Below are positions 13,909 to 24,546 of a stretch of DNA of 64,000 nt, in pieces; the first letter of the stretch is position 1, and every line of letters starts with the position of its first letter. The notes under the pieces are model-generated. The model saw only the letters and a list, made by a program, of their open reading frames with translations, was not told where the DNA came from and ran no database searches. The stretch is from contig NC_091047.1 in assembly GCF_963966145.1 (NCBI RefSeq), positions 10,044,001-10,108,000 of the forward strand, in the 5' to 3' direction. Origin of the DNA: Tenebrio molitor (lineage: Eukaryota > Arthropoda > Insecta > Coleoptera > Tenebrionidae). A program made the translations under genes and the position numbers.

Positions 13909-14273
13909 TCGAGTGTTCAAATGAAATCCTGGGCTGAGTAGGCGTTGGAAAAAGTAAATCGTTTAGAACAGTGTAAAGTTTGAATTTCCCGCCGTTTGAC
14001 ACGAATGATATTTGTTTATGTTTAATCGGGACATAATTGAACATGTTTGTTTTCAACAAAGGGTGCCGTTAGATATTTGCTTCGAGAATAAGAATCTATT
14101 TTTCTATTCTATTTTAATCTAAAACATTGCAAAGAAAGAAAAAAGAAAGATTTCTCTGGCTCTAAATTTTAGGTTAGCTGTCAACATGCTCCAATTAATC
14201 CACGCTGTAAAAAAGCACAACAATTGACGGTTTCCAACGCCTTCCCAGCCCAGGATTTCATTTGAACGCGCGA
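13909..14273. mobile_element. MITE with about 40 bp inverted repeats, TA flanks
   Basis: The left arm TCGAGTGTTCAAATGAAATC continues through CTGGGCTGAGTAGGCGTTGGAAA. The right arm is the reverse complement with few mismatches, ending GAACGCGCGA. It is flanked by TA at 13907-13908 and 14274-14275. The outer TCGRGTGTTCA resembles the GGGTGTTCAT family, so the two may share a transposase. Non-coding. Confidence 0.85.
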
Positions 14274-16370
14274 TACATATGTACTTAGTTATTCAAATTT
14301 AAAAAATTTGATCAATACAAACAATGAAAAAATAACTAATTAAAATTAAACAAAGCATTTGAGACGTATGATAGTTTTCACGCATTACCTTACCTTAAAA
14401 CCAAAAATAAGGTTGTCATTTATCGGAAAAATAATACACGTAAATGTGTTTTTTTACTCTTAATTAAAGTAACGTATAAACACTTTAATTTTAAAGTAAC
14501 TGTAAAAAGCGTAAATTAACCGTGCGTGCTACCGCACTCCCCTGAAAATTTACAACATCCGTCGGTAAATCGCAGCTACCTTAACCAAAATGGAAAGGTA
14601 AAATGGTGTTTTACAGTTAGGGAAGCCGAAAAATATATACGAGTAGTTTATACTCGTAGTGCAGTTTTTCTATCAGGAAATAAAAAGCATAATGTACCGA
14701 AAAATCCGAAAATGGATTTTCTTGTCATTCATTTTCAAAACCACGCCAATTAGACAACATTTAAGCAAATTAGTTAATTTTTTTCTTCTAAACGGGTTAA
14801 AATGTCAACTCTTTCAAAATCTACTTACGTATCATTTATTTTAAACAATGCTACATACTCGTACTTAGCAGCTCACTACCACTACACATTACAAAAATAC
14901 AGACGAATTTTTTGGCTAACCATGGAATAAAGCTACGGTATTTAAAAATACATAATACCCTTTCCATTTATATTGTACAAAGAGTTCTGCTCGAGTATCA
15001 TATTTCTTCATTACGCGTAAAATATTAACATGGAATTGAGAACACTAAAAATTATCAGCTACACTTTACTCGACCCTCCAAAATCCTTTTTTCCTGTACG
15101 CACCTGTACGTTCCATTCTGAACCTAACAAAAAATCAATAGCAGTTTTCAAATCAATTTACGCATTAGTTAGGTCTTATATTTTTTATTGAAAAGAACCT
15201 AGATGTCAACGTTAATGACTTCCTCTCTTAACAAATAAAAATAATCTTCAATACAGTCAGTTTAATTAAATTTTTCACTAACCTTCGTGAGTAAATTTAA
15301 ATGTTTGTAGCTTACTTATCAAATTCTTTTAATTTTTATTTCATAATTACTTGGGGGATTTTGGTTTATTTTTCCGACCGTTTACCAAGATGTAATCAGA
15401 CTTATTAAAAGTATTTAGAATTCGTTCGTTGTAATAAACGGAACTGTAGTTTATCTAGGTTACGTGTACGGCATGAGAAGTAGGTAGTTTGTGATTATTG
15501 TCCTTTACTGTTCTAAAAATAATAACGCCAGCAGTTGCAAAGGTGTTCATTTACCACTATAACGACCCATTCAAGCAGTTTCATTTCTATCATCCTATTA
15601 CAGCACTAAATTTGAATCGATGGAACATCTTGACAACAGACTCTATTTCAAAGGGCTTAGTTATTCATAGTGACTGAAGTACCCAATCAATAAGCTGTCA
15701 ACACTCCGCATGATCACTTGGTAATCAAATATAATAGTTACACCCACTAAATCAGGGAATGGAGAGGAAATTCGAACATACTGTTGGAAACACGAAATTT
15801 AATCCAACTTCAATAATAAAACTTAAGTTGTTGCAGTTAATTAATCCCTTTGTTGTTACCGTAATATTGTGGTTGTCTCACCGTTACGATATCACTAGCA
15901 ACGAGTCAAAAGTTTTCATAAACTACAGAATTATTCAATTACGTTTATTTCATTATTAAATATTTAAACAGCTCCACTAAATTCAACGAACTTCGAAATC
16001 TAGAATAGTTAGCGAAAGTTCGCTCGCAGATTTGTGCTAAGTGGTAATTAGCAGCCACTGCTACAAAATTATTTTTAATTTGGTAATAAGTACACTCCAA
16101 AAATATGTTAACAATTCAAGTGTTCGTTAGGGATGCAACTGGAGTTTTTAAAAGTAAGCGACGAAACAGAATTAATTTTTCTGGCGTGAAAATGAGGTTT
16201 AGTAGATCAAATTCCGTTGGAATTAAAAGAGAGTTGTCAGACAGAAGGATTAAATAAGTAAAAAATTAATCAGAGATTTTATTTCTTCAATTCCGTTATA
16301 TCTTTCATAATTATTTTCAAAGTGATTCCAGTTCATTTAGTTGAAAACAGCACGTGATAGGCAAAAAATA
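14274..16370. other. gene-free AT-rich stretch
   Basis: No recognisable gene, RNA or clear repeat was seen. Short open frames here lack homology and start and splice context. Confidence 0.5.
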
Positions 16371-17515
16371 TTTCAAGCAGTCGAAAATTGCCCCTTTGTG
16401 TATCTCAATAGAAACGGTTGAAGTGTTTTTTTTTTTATAACCGGACTTCAAACACTTTAAATCCTGGGAGTTAAAATCTTTTTTGACAAAATAGTATATT
16501 ATATCATAAAGAGTAGAAGTAAGTCTTTTTGTGCCAAGCCCAGAGATTGAAGACCGAGACGCAATCGAGGTCGACAACTGGGCGAAGCACAAAAAGACCT
16601 TCTACTCTGAATGATATATGTACCTATGTATTATTTTATCTTCAAGCGGATCAAAAAAAAATCGGACAAGAACTCATTAATTTTTTCCTGCAATTACATT
16701 AATATTACCATTTTCAAATTTTAAGGCAACAGTAATTCCTACCTCCCTTGTAATATTATTGGTACTTCAAGTTTCCATAATATTTGTAAAGTCTACAACA
16801 CTGCTTAAATCATCCGATGTACTTTCAGCAAATCTCCAGGTAAAACTTTCCCAAGATGGTGAATGATCGCGATTTGTCATTTTTAGTATTCTAAACAAAA
16901 GTTCAGATGGCAGAATCCAAATTTTCGATATCTGCCATTGCCAATTGGTGATTTCGTCGCATCGATAAACCCTATCACACCTAGTATTTATGCACCTAAC
17001 CTACAATAATAATTTATAATTTTTCCTCTAAAGAACTCAGAAATTTTACCTACTTATAGGTAGCCAGATACTTTTCATGAGAGCATTAAGCAGAAATCAT
17101 ACACTTTTCACTTCACAGATATTCGCAAAATATAACAAAAATTATCAAAACGTGAATAGCAAACAATTATAACTTACAAATGTTTACTTTTTAACACCGA
17201 ACGACCATCATGCGTGCTGATTTTGACATCACATCTGATAGCATGGACACGCCCAAAACGAACGACTAGTGAAATATCATAGTGGGGCCGGTTAAATATT
17301 GGATAATAATTTCGTTATTTCGCTTTTTTAGAGGCTTTATTTTAATGGGGGATAATTTGATTATTAAATATTTCGTGTAGTTGATAAATTAATCGAGTCG
17401 CCTCTGGAACACTTCTACTCCCAGGACTTGAAACATTTCTACTCCGCTCAGAAAAAATGCCACTTGAACCGTTTCTATGGCGCTACACAAAGGTGCGATT
17501 TTCGACCGCTTGGAA
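16371..17515. mobile_element. 1.1 kb element with long (over 100 bp) inverted terminal repeats
   Basis: The left arm (16371 to about 16475) contains CAAGCAGTCGAAAATTG, CCTTTGTGTA, ATAGAAACGGTT and ATCCTGGGAGT. The right arm (about 17400-17515) carries the reverse complement of the same blocks in mirrored order. The middle has no open frame of note. A second, inner palindrome lies at 16501-16618. This fold-back organisation suggests a non-autonomous DNA transposon with long terminal repeats, of unknown family. Confidence 0.7.
16501..16618. repeat. hairpin inside the fold-back element
   Basis: AGAGTAGAAGTAAGTCTTTT (from about 16510) and its inverse AAAAGACCTTCTACTCT (to about 16608) flank a loop of roughly 50 bases. 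The arms run outwards with ATATCAT / ATGATAT. It could be a nested MITE or part of the larger fold-back. Confidence 0.6.
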
Positions 17516-18576
17516 ATAAACGTTATTAGCATTTTCGGGAAGCTATATTAAATAATTGGAGTCTGGCGTTCTGGGAAACCCCTGAAATTACAAACAAATT
17601 ATTTTCAGTAATTGATTTGTTAATTGTGAGAAGTTTTTTCCTTGGCTTGTTTGTGGGAACTGTCTTTGTTCCCTTCGTAACTCATAGTAAACTTTTGTAC
17701 TCGAAACACTTAGTGCCAATTGTTGGGTGTTGGGTCACAGATTAAATGTGAATCGAAGTTATTCCCCACGGATGATTGTATCAATTGTTTCTATGAAAAT
17801 AAATCTTCGTTTAAAGTTAACCCAGAAGCAGTCGCAGCGTGCAAGTTTGTTGGGTTTTGTTTTTCGTCATTAAATAATTTTACGCTTCTTGGTGCGGGAG
17901 ATATCGAACAGCTATTCCCTTATATTTACTCCACAAATCGGATCGTTTATTCTAAAATTATGTTCGATTATGTTCATAAAAATTCGGCGAACTTTTTAAG
18001 CGAAATACCTGTATATGTAAACTGACTTAAAAGAGCTCACGTCCCACTGACAGCTGTTGGTGCGTAACTAAGATAGATTCGCATTTTCAGTTTATTGACG
18101 TTCGGACCATCTATTTATTTCGTAAATAAACTGACTCAGGAGTTTATCACATGAATCAAACGTAAAACTTCACTTTAGTAAGTGATGACTGAAAAAAGTT
18201 TTTAAAAAACAACTAAATCGGACGCACATACCAAAACAATTAAAACAGTAAATCCATGTTTGTTTAAAATATAAATTAAAATTCTGTTTTTTCGACAAGC
18301 ATTCAGCCAGTAAGTTTTCATTTGACTGAACTCCAAACCACATTTTCAGCTTTGCTGAAATCGTAGAACTGCATAAGTGCATACTGCATTAGTATTTTAC
18401 AAAAATTAAATTCATCACGTATAATAAATTTAGCGGATTAAAAATATTATTAATACTTCGTATTTTCCTTACCACTTAACGATTTGTACGATATTACATG
18501 CAGGTGCTCATCTGTCCAATATATTGGAATAAATTCAAAAATGTACACTTATAAACATTAATTTTTGCTACAAATA
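17516..18576. other. gene-free stretch
   Basis: It contains a 101-codon open frame at 17720-18025 without an ATG start and without recognisable homology. A frame of that length is expected by chance several times in AT-rich DNA of this size. Nothing else is recognised. Confidence 0.45.
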
Positions 18577-18729
18577 TCGGGTGTTCATTAAATTTATTAA
18601 TTTCTCGTCAAAGTTGGCGTTGAAGAGACAATTGTTAACGCACCACGGATTACTGCAGATTGACGAGTGGTGGGTTCACAATCGACTCTTCAATGGCAAT
18701 TTTGACGGGAAATTTAAATGAACACCCGA
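18577..18729. mobile_element. MITE, GGGTGTTCAT family, copy 3
   Basis: 153 bp flanked by TA (18575-18576 and 18730-18731). The ends are TCGGGTGTTCATTAAATT and AAATTTAAATGAACACCCGA. Inner arms GGCGTTGAAGAGACAATTG / CAATCGACTCTTCAATGGC match the copies at 4260 and 7408. The perfect outer ends and TA duplication make this the clearest copy for defining the family boundary. Confidence 0.85.
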
Positions 18730-21700
18730 TACAAATCGTTACTTCCACAATAACCTACACTTATACGTCCATTTATGTCTCCGTAGACTTTGCTAGCGCG
18801 ATGCTATTTCATAAACATTTAAGCGCTTTATTCTATCTCCGTCTGCTGTTTAGAACTATCAGAGCTTTTAGAATTTTGAACCAAATTGTTTATAGAAAGT
18901 GAAAGAAGGGAAGTTGGAAAGTGTATCATTTCCTCCCACAATGAAATAATTACCCAAAAGAAGAAATGGTACACGTATAATTTTTTTCTACTACATACCT
19001 TTTTTTTAATCAGAAAAATCAGACTATTAGAGTAAGCACACTTACCATTACCAAGGTTCCTCTTTATGAACATTTTATAAATATTTTTGAATTTTTGCTT
19101 ATTTTCGAAAATGTTAAAACCAACAATTTGATCTATTAAAGGTGGCGCTGCGTCTGTTTTATCTGGAGGCAGTTTTATTTATTTTAGTTTTTAATAAATC
19201 TCATTATAATATTAGTTTTGTTCCCTTGGAAGATAATACTATACAGGGTATTTCACGATTGATAATGAACCCCGTGGAATTGAAAATACAACCCACAATA
19301 CGAACGTGTATCGTATTGTTTTACGAGTAAAATAAAATTATGAATCCATGATAGCTTTGGTTCCAATAATTTTATTTGTCACAACTGACATTTACGAAAA
19401 AGTTAAAATACGACAATTAAAAAATGTATTCGAACGACGAGAAAACAGACATGATACTGATTTATGGTGAATGTAATAAAAATACTTCTGCCGTTGGGCG
19501 TTTTTGCAGACAATAAACATTTTCCCAAAAACTCTTCGTTTTTTCATAAATTCATTTAACCAAGCGAATGACATCAAAATTTACGAAACTGCACAGCTAA
19601 CTATGTTTTATATTTTTTAAATCGAAAAACAAAGGTCCACGTTAACTTTGCAAATGTATGGTTGGTTGCATTTTCAATTCTGTCGGGCTCATTATCGCTC
19701 GTGAAATGCGCTGTGTTGTCGACCCAGAAATGAAGGGGGAAATCACAACTTTCTATTGAGTTTTTAAAATCCAAAAAATCTGAAACGTGTAATCAGTGAC
19801 ATGTATTTTGAATTGTAAAAATATTTACGTAGTTTCTACTCCCTGTTTGACTAACAAATATTTACCATGCGCTTATTTCTTACGGTGATTTTCTAAATTC
19901 TATTTACCTTTGTATTTGGAATAGTTTATTCCGTCAGACTGACTGTTTCCACATGTGAATAACATAACTTACTCATACATGTAATATGTACTTGTTCTTC
20001 TCGCTGAAAACTCTAAGGAACAGTAATTACGATATTTTTGTGACAACTTTTAAATAAACATCCAATACTCAGTATGCAACCCATCAACTAGAAATTCACC
20101 AAAACAATGCAGAAATAATCCAGGATAATGATTTTTTCACTACCTACAAGTAGATTCTAGTCGAAAATTTAAGCACTGCGACCTTCACATATCCATTCCC
20201 TTTAGGGTCCACACAACCCAGTTAGAATACTTTATTAGTATACTTTATATAGGAAGTAAAAATACACCCTACCTGGAATCACCCATTTGGAGGATACTAA
20301 AAAAAATGTTTGTTATTTTATCTTCTCAGCTTATTTTACAAGACTATTAATATCTAAAATTATAAAATATATTTCACAAAAAACTGACAAAACTTATTAA
20401 AACCGTAACAATAAGCGAATAAGCCATATCTTCTCTTTTTATCTTTTCTAAATTGGAAGTAGCAGCGTTTAATTGAGAAATTCTGTTGTAACAAAATGAT
20501 AAAAACATGTTGCGATTTTATAACAAAAAAAAATCGTTCAGTCAGTTTGTCCAATATGAAAAATCAAATCAAAGCCAACCTTTATCCAAAAACATTGTGA
20601 ATGGAATACATGTACAAATTTTACTTTGGTCTTCATGCCATGTCTTTATTATCTAATGTTTTATTTGACTACATGAGGAAATGAAAACCTTTTAATTTTC
20701 CCATTTTCCTGTTCCTGTCGTGGATAAGAAATGATGAACGACCTTCGTTGATAAGTGTAACGACTTTTGAGAATCGAATTGAACAGTAAAGTCAATTAGC
20801 TTATTACATCAGTTTAATTCAGGAACAACCAAGACAAATATTCAGATCACGAACTTACCACATTGATTGTATATACAGAATGATAATAATATGCTTATTG
20901 ACAATCGATGTTTTATTCAGTCCCCAAAGATTGATGAACTATCAGTCTGATTTCGCCCACCATTTTTCACACGAACAACTTTGTATCGGCAGTATTTCAC
21001 TGATAACACTAACGCACATCCATCGGAGGGCACCGACCTAAAAATACTAACAGCTTTAAAATTTACAACACTAATTTATTAAATAGCAATTTAATTAAAT
21101 GTACCGTTTTATTTCGTTAATCGCATCTGCATTATTTGTACAATTGCATAATTAAATCATTAAAGCGGCAATTTCATAACGAAATAAACAAAAGGCTTTT
21201 GAATTCACGTTTAAACAGCTCTTTTTTATCACTAAATAAAAAAAAATATATGAATTTAAAATCTTTCCCAAGAAAAAAAGCATATTAATGTCAATAACCC
21301 CTTTTAAAATGATTAAAAATTATTAAAAACATTTCACATGAAGATTAAACAAATTTTGTGTTTCTCATTTCGTTATTTATATTGGACAGACAAGGTATCC
21401 TTATTTTTCAAAATCAAAAGGAGATCAGTTAGTAAGCTATTTTTTGCGGATCAGTACCACTTTGAAAATGAAATTCTTCCGTTGTTATTGGAACAAGTTT
21501 TCGTTAATCCTGCTCCCATTTATAAAAACGTGGAGTTGGCATTGCTGAACAATATTTGGAAGCAACTGTAATATTTTTATATGTCAACCTGTGCTTATAA
21601 AATAGCCAGAATGTAATTATGGATCTAACCGTTGAAAGAAACTTCCAAACTTTATATTAGATTTTTCTAATAGAATTCCTGTTCAACTTTATAAAGTTGT

Positions 21701-22146
21701 AAGATATGAGTTTTTAAAATGTCATAAATCTCAACATATTTCAATAAAGCAGTGGAATGCTCAGTATGTGAAATATAGGCATATACTTTTTGAAATCTAA
21801 GCCCATCCAAACTCATTTAAACATCCACTGTTTAAACAGCATTTTCAATTTATGTTATTATAGCCCGTTGCAGTAGCTTCTAATAAAACCGCAAAGAATA
21901 GACCCTCGAGTACATAAAGCTCTATTGGACTTTATCCACGCCATACAAAAAAAATATTTTAAAACAAAATGTGTAAGTAAAAACAAACTGAATAAATACA
22001 ATAAATTACTACGGTTGCGAAGCCGCAGCATAACAATAAATTATGGAAGAAACCAAAACAATCGACGAGGGAACACCTACGCCGCATGATTGGTGGGTTT
22101 GTCCGTCAAATTTCTCTTCCAGATAGTCGTCGGTAATTTTTCTGGG
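18730..22146. other. gene-free AT-rich stretch with a transposon-end fragment at 19240
   Basis: TATACAGGGTATTTCACGAT at about 19240 looks like a solo left end of a CAGGGT-type element; no right end was found. The remainder shows no recognisable gene. A 77-codon ATG frame at 21338-21571 has no recognisable homology. Confidence 0.45.
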
Positions 22147-22431
22147 TTAGTCATCGGCTCGAAGATTTCTCCTCGAACGTGCCAATTTCGGCAATTTTAT
22201 TGCCCTGTCTTCCCTGGTGAAGTCATCGTCGCCGCCGTTATCGACCAAGAATCGTCCGGGGCGGAAAGGTTCCTCGACTTCCGGTTTGTACGCCAGCTGG
22301 ATTTGTTCATCGAAATTTCGCACATTACTCAGACTCGCGAATGGCTTAGGCAAGGATAATCCCCATGCAAGTGTTGTTTCAGCCGCAATGATCCAGATAA
22401 TAATTTTGAGGAGGAGGGCGGGAGCGTTCAT
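22147..22431 (-). CDS. small secreted protein, neuropeptide-like precursor candidate
   Basis: I do not recognise the family. The frame runs from an ATG at 22431 to TAA at 22147 and encodes 94 residues. Residues 1 to about 22 (MNAPALLLKIIIWIIAAETT) form a typical signal peptide, probably cut after LA, leaving a mature chain of about 70 residues. This chain has no cysteine, an acidic middle (DNGGDDD) and a basic C-terminus with a RSRR site near the end, a possible prohormone-convertase site. The ATG directly follows a perfect acceptor (TTTTTCAG), and a 5' non-coding exon ends at a CAAG/GTAAGC donor at 22984, giving a 553 bp intron. A TATA box lies about 110 bp upstream of that donor. This layout (TATA promoter, non-coding exon 1, signal peptide at the start of exon 2) is common for insect hormone and cuticle genes. 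Alternatives are another small secreted protein or a chance frame. Confidence 0.5.
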   Translation of the reverse strand: MNAPALLLKIIIWIIAAETTLAWGLSLPKPFASLSNVRNFDEQIQLAYKPEVEEPFRPGRFLVDNGGDDDFTREDRAIKLPKLARSRRNLRADD

Positions 22432-22984
22432 CTGAAAAATCGACACGAGTAGTTGATAGACAGGTGGTTGCAATGGAGCAGCCACGAGTTACAGTGCGCA
22501 AACATGAATAAAATTTAATTACGGCGGCCCCCGTCATCAGAAATATTTTAAAGTCAAAGTGGCTTCTGCGTAGGACACGTTGTTCAGTCGAGTGATGAGC
22601 TTCCACGTTCAGATTTTGACGTTTGATCTCTTCATATGCAATTAACTTGTAATTTGATATAATGTAACATCAGAGCGCACTGAAATTAAGTGTGGGAATT
22701 GGAACCAGTTACCGAATTTAATAAATTAACATTATCTGTTCGCTTGCCTGAATTTTCCGTAACAAATTAATATTTATTAATCATCTTATGAGTAGGTACA
22801 CATTTCGCCTGCATGTCAACCCAGAAATCAATTTGAGAATACGCCCCTGCTTAAACTTTAAAATCTAATCAAAACAGAATAGAGAGCCCGGATTGACCTG
22901 CAATATTCAAAACTGAACGCGTATGTCTGCATCAGTAGCTGAAGAATTAAGCTCCGAAGTAATTAAATGTGAAGAGCGCTTACC

Positions 22985-23075
22985 TTGACGGTTTTCTTCG
23001 GCGACTAATTACAGTCGAGGATTGTGCCCGATGATCAGGTTCTTGTGCTGGCGCGAATTGAATACAGTTAGACTG
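22985..23075 (-). other. predicted 5' non-coding exon of the secreted-protein gene
   Basis: This is the minus-strand stretch between the TATA box and the CAAG/GTAAGC donor (GT at 22983-22982). It has no ATG in frame with exon 2. The transcription start is placed near 23074 at a TCAGTC initiator-like motif; a second possible start lies near 23059. The 5' boundary is inference. Confidence 0.4.
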
Positions 23076-23087
23076 AAGCAACAGGAG

Positions 23088-23096
23088 TTTTATATA
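23088..23096 (-). promoter_or_regulatory. TATA box of the secreted-protein gene
   Basis: Minus-strand TATATAAAA, with a TCAGTC initiator-like motif about 20 bp downstream and another TTCAATT candidate about 35 bp downstream. It lies just upstream of a good splice donor and a signal-peptide exon, which makes a real promoter more likely than chance. Confidence 0.45.
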
Positions 23097-23959
23097 AAAG
23101 ATGTCGACGCTCACTCTGATCCACCAGCAGTTGGATAAAGGGGATCTACATTTACCATTCGCCAAGTTCTGTCTTTTTCTCTCCATAATAACATTCTGAT
23201 AGTTTATTAAAGTGACCCGCACACTCCAAACTTTATCAGATGTGCCATCGCCGTTTGTATTTCTGGACACTGTTAATACTTACTATAAGTGACGCTGATG
23301 TACCGATAAAAAAGGGGGCAATATGAGTTGCAACTGAAGAAAAAAGAACTAGTTTCCTGTTATGAGAGTTTCATTTCATCCGCGACTTCCATTACTGCGG
23401 AAATGTATTTTCAGGAAGTGAACACGATTTTAAATTTTACAGTGACTCATGCCGAATGTACTTACTTGAAACATTGAATATTCAAATATTTTTAATAAAT
23501 TCAATAATAAATGAAATTAGATTTTATTGCTATGTTTAATATACTGAAAACGGTTTGTTATTTTAATATTTTTTTGGTTAATTATGGTATTTTAAAATCT
23601 AAATAAAACTCAATTTAAAATTACGATAACTGAATAAATATAATTCGACGTAAACAGTGGAATTAATAATTTAACTATGTTATCCTTAAATAAATAAATA
23701 ATTGTGAAAATATAGAAATATGTACATTTTTGGAATTGGAGCAGTGAGAACTTTATTAACTGAAAATCATGATAATCGTTGCATGAGAGATTTTTTTTAA
23801 ATTCAGATAGGTATTAGACAACCTAACCTATTACACATTTAGTAATAGTTATTATAATAATCACTTTGGAAATATTTCATTCAAGGACTACCTTCCAGTA
23901 ACAATTTTAGAAATGTTTACCCAACTATTTTATGTATCTCATGTTTTATTTTTCAATAT
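23097..23959. other. intergenic AT-rich DNA
   Basis: Upstream region of the secreted-protein gene; no other feature was seen. Confidence 0.5.
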
Positions 23960-24546
23960 ACAGGGTGATTTTGAAAATTGTGCAAATATTTTAACCTGTG
24001 ACAGAACCCCACAATAGGTAACGATTGAACCGATATGCCTTATACAAATGTGTTGATTTTTCGAGAAAAAGAGGCTAAAAGTTTTTCAAAAGAAGTTTGG
24101 GAGCCACTGAATTTTATGAAAAAATGGATTAAAAAAATCATAGTACACTTTTTTTGTTGTCATTCAATTCATTCAATTATGTCACTTTGATAAAAACCTC
24201 AATTTTGACCTCAGTTTAAATGGCCATCACCAACCTGGAGAAAACCGATATGGTTTTGATCTATGGCGAAGCCGGTGAACATTCAGAGCTTGCACGGCAA
24301 ATCTCCAGTGAAAGGTTTCCTCAAAGGATACTTCCCAGTGCACGAACCTTTGTAAACGTTGAGCAGCATCTTCGCGATTTCGGGCGTTTCCAAATGAATA
24401 AGTGCGATCTTGACCGCCAACCACAAGACCGCATTTTAGTTACAGAAGAAGAAATTCTTCACCACATTGAAAACCAGCCACGTCTTGCAAACCAACTGGG
24501 AGTTCAACTTCAGCTGCGAGTTCAAAAGGAATACTTTTTAAAATAA
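23960..24546 (+). pseudogene. truncated Tc1/mariner-like transposon with DUF4817-type N-terminal fragment
   Basis: A transposon end, CAGGGTGATTTTGAAAATTG, follows TATA at about 23957. The open frame from ATG 24220 to TAA 24546 encodes 108 residues. It opens TNLEKTDMVLIYGEAGEHSE and continues with ERFPQRILPSARTFVNVEQH, which is the helix-turn-helix start (DUF4817-like) of insect mariner-type transposases. The following VTEEEILHHIENQPRL matches the second helix region. A full transposase would have about 330-350 residues with a DDE/D catalytic core. Here the frame ends before any catalytic residue and no right end was found. A related solo left end lies at about 61216. It is a dead relic, not a host gene. 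Confidence 0.75.

Noticed and set aside
17720..18025. 101-codon plus-strand frame with protein-like composition
   Set aside because: No ATG start and no homology recognised; frames of this length are expected by chance several times in 64 kb of AT-rich DNA.
22980..23270. 96-codon minus-strand frame overlapping the leader exon of the secreted-peptide gene
   Set aside because: It spans the TATA box and promoter, so it cannot be coding if that promoter is real; no homology.
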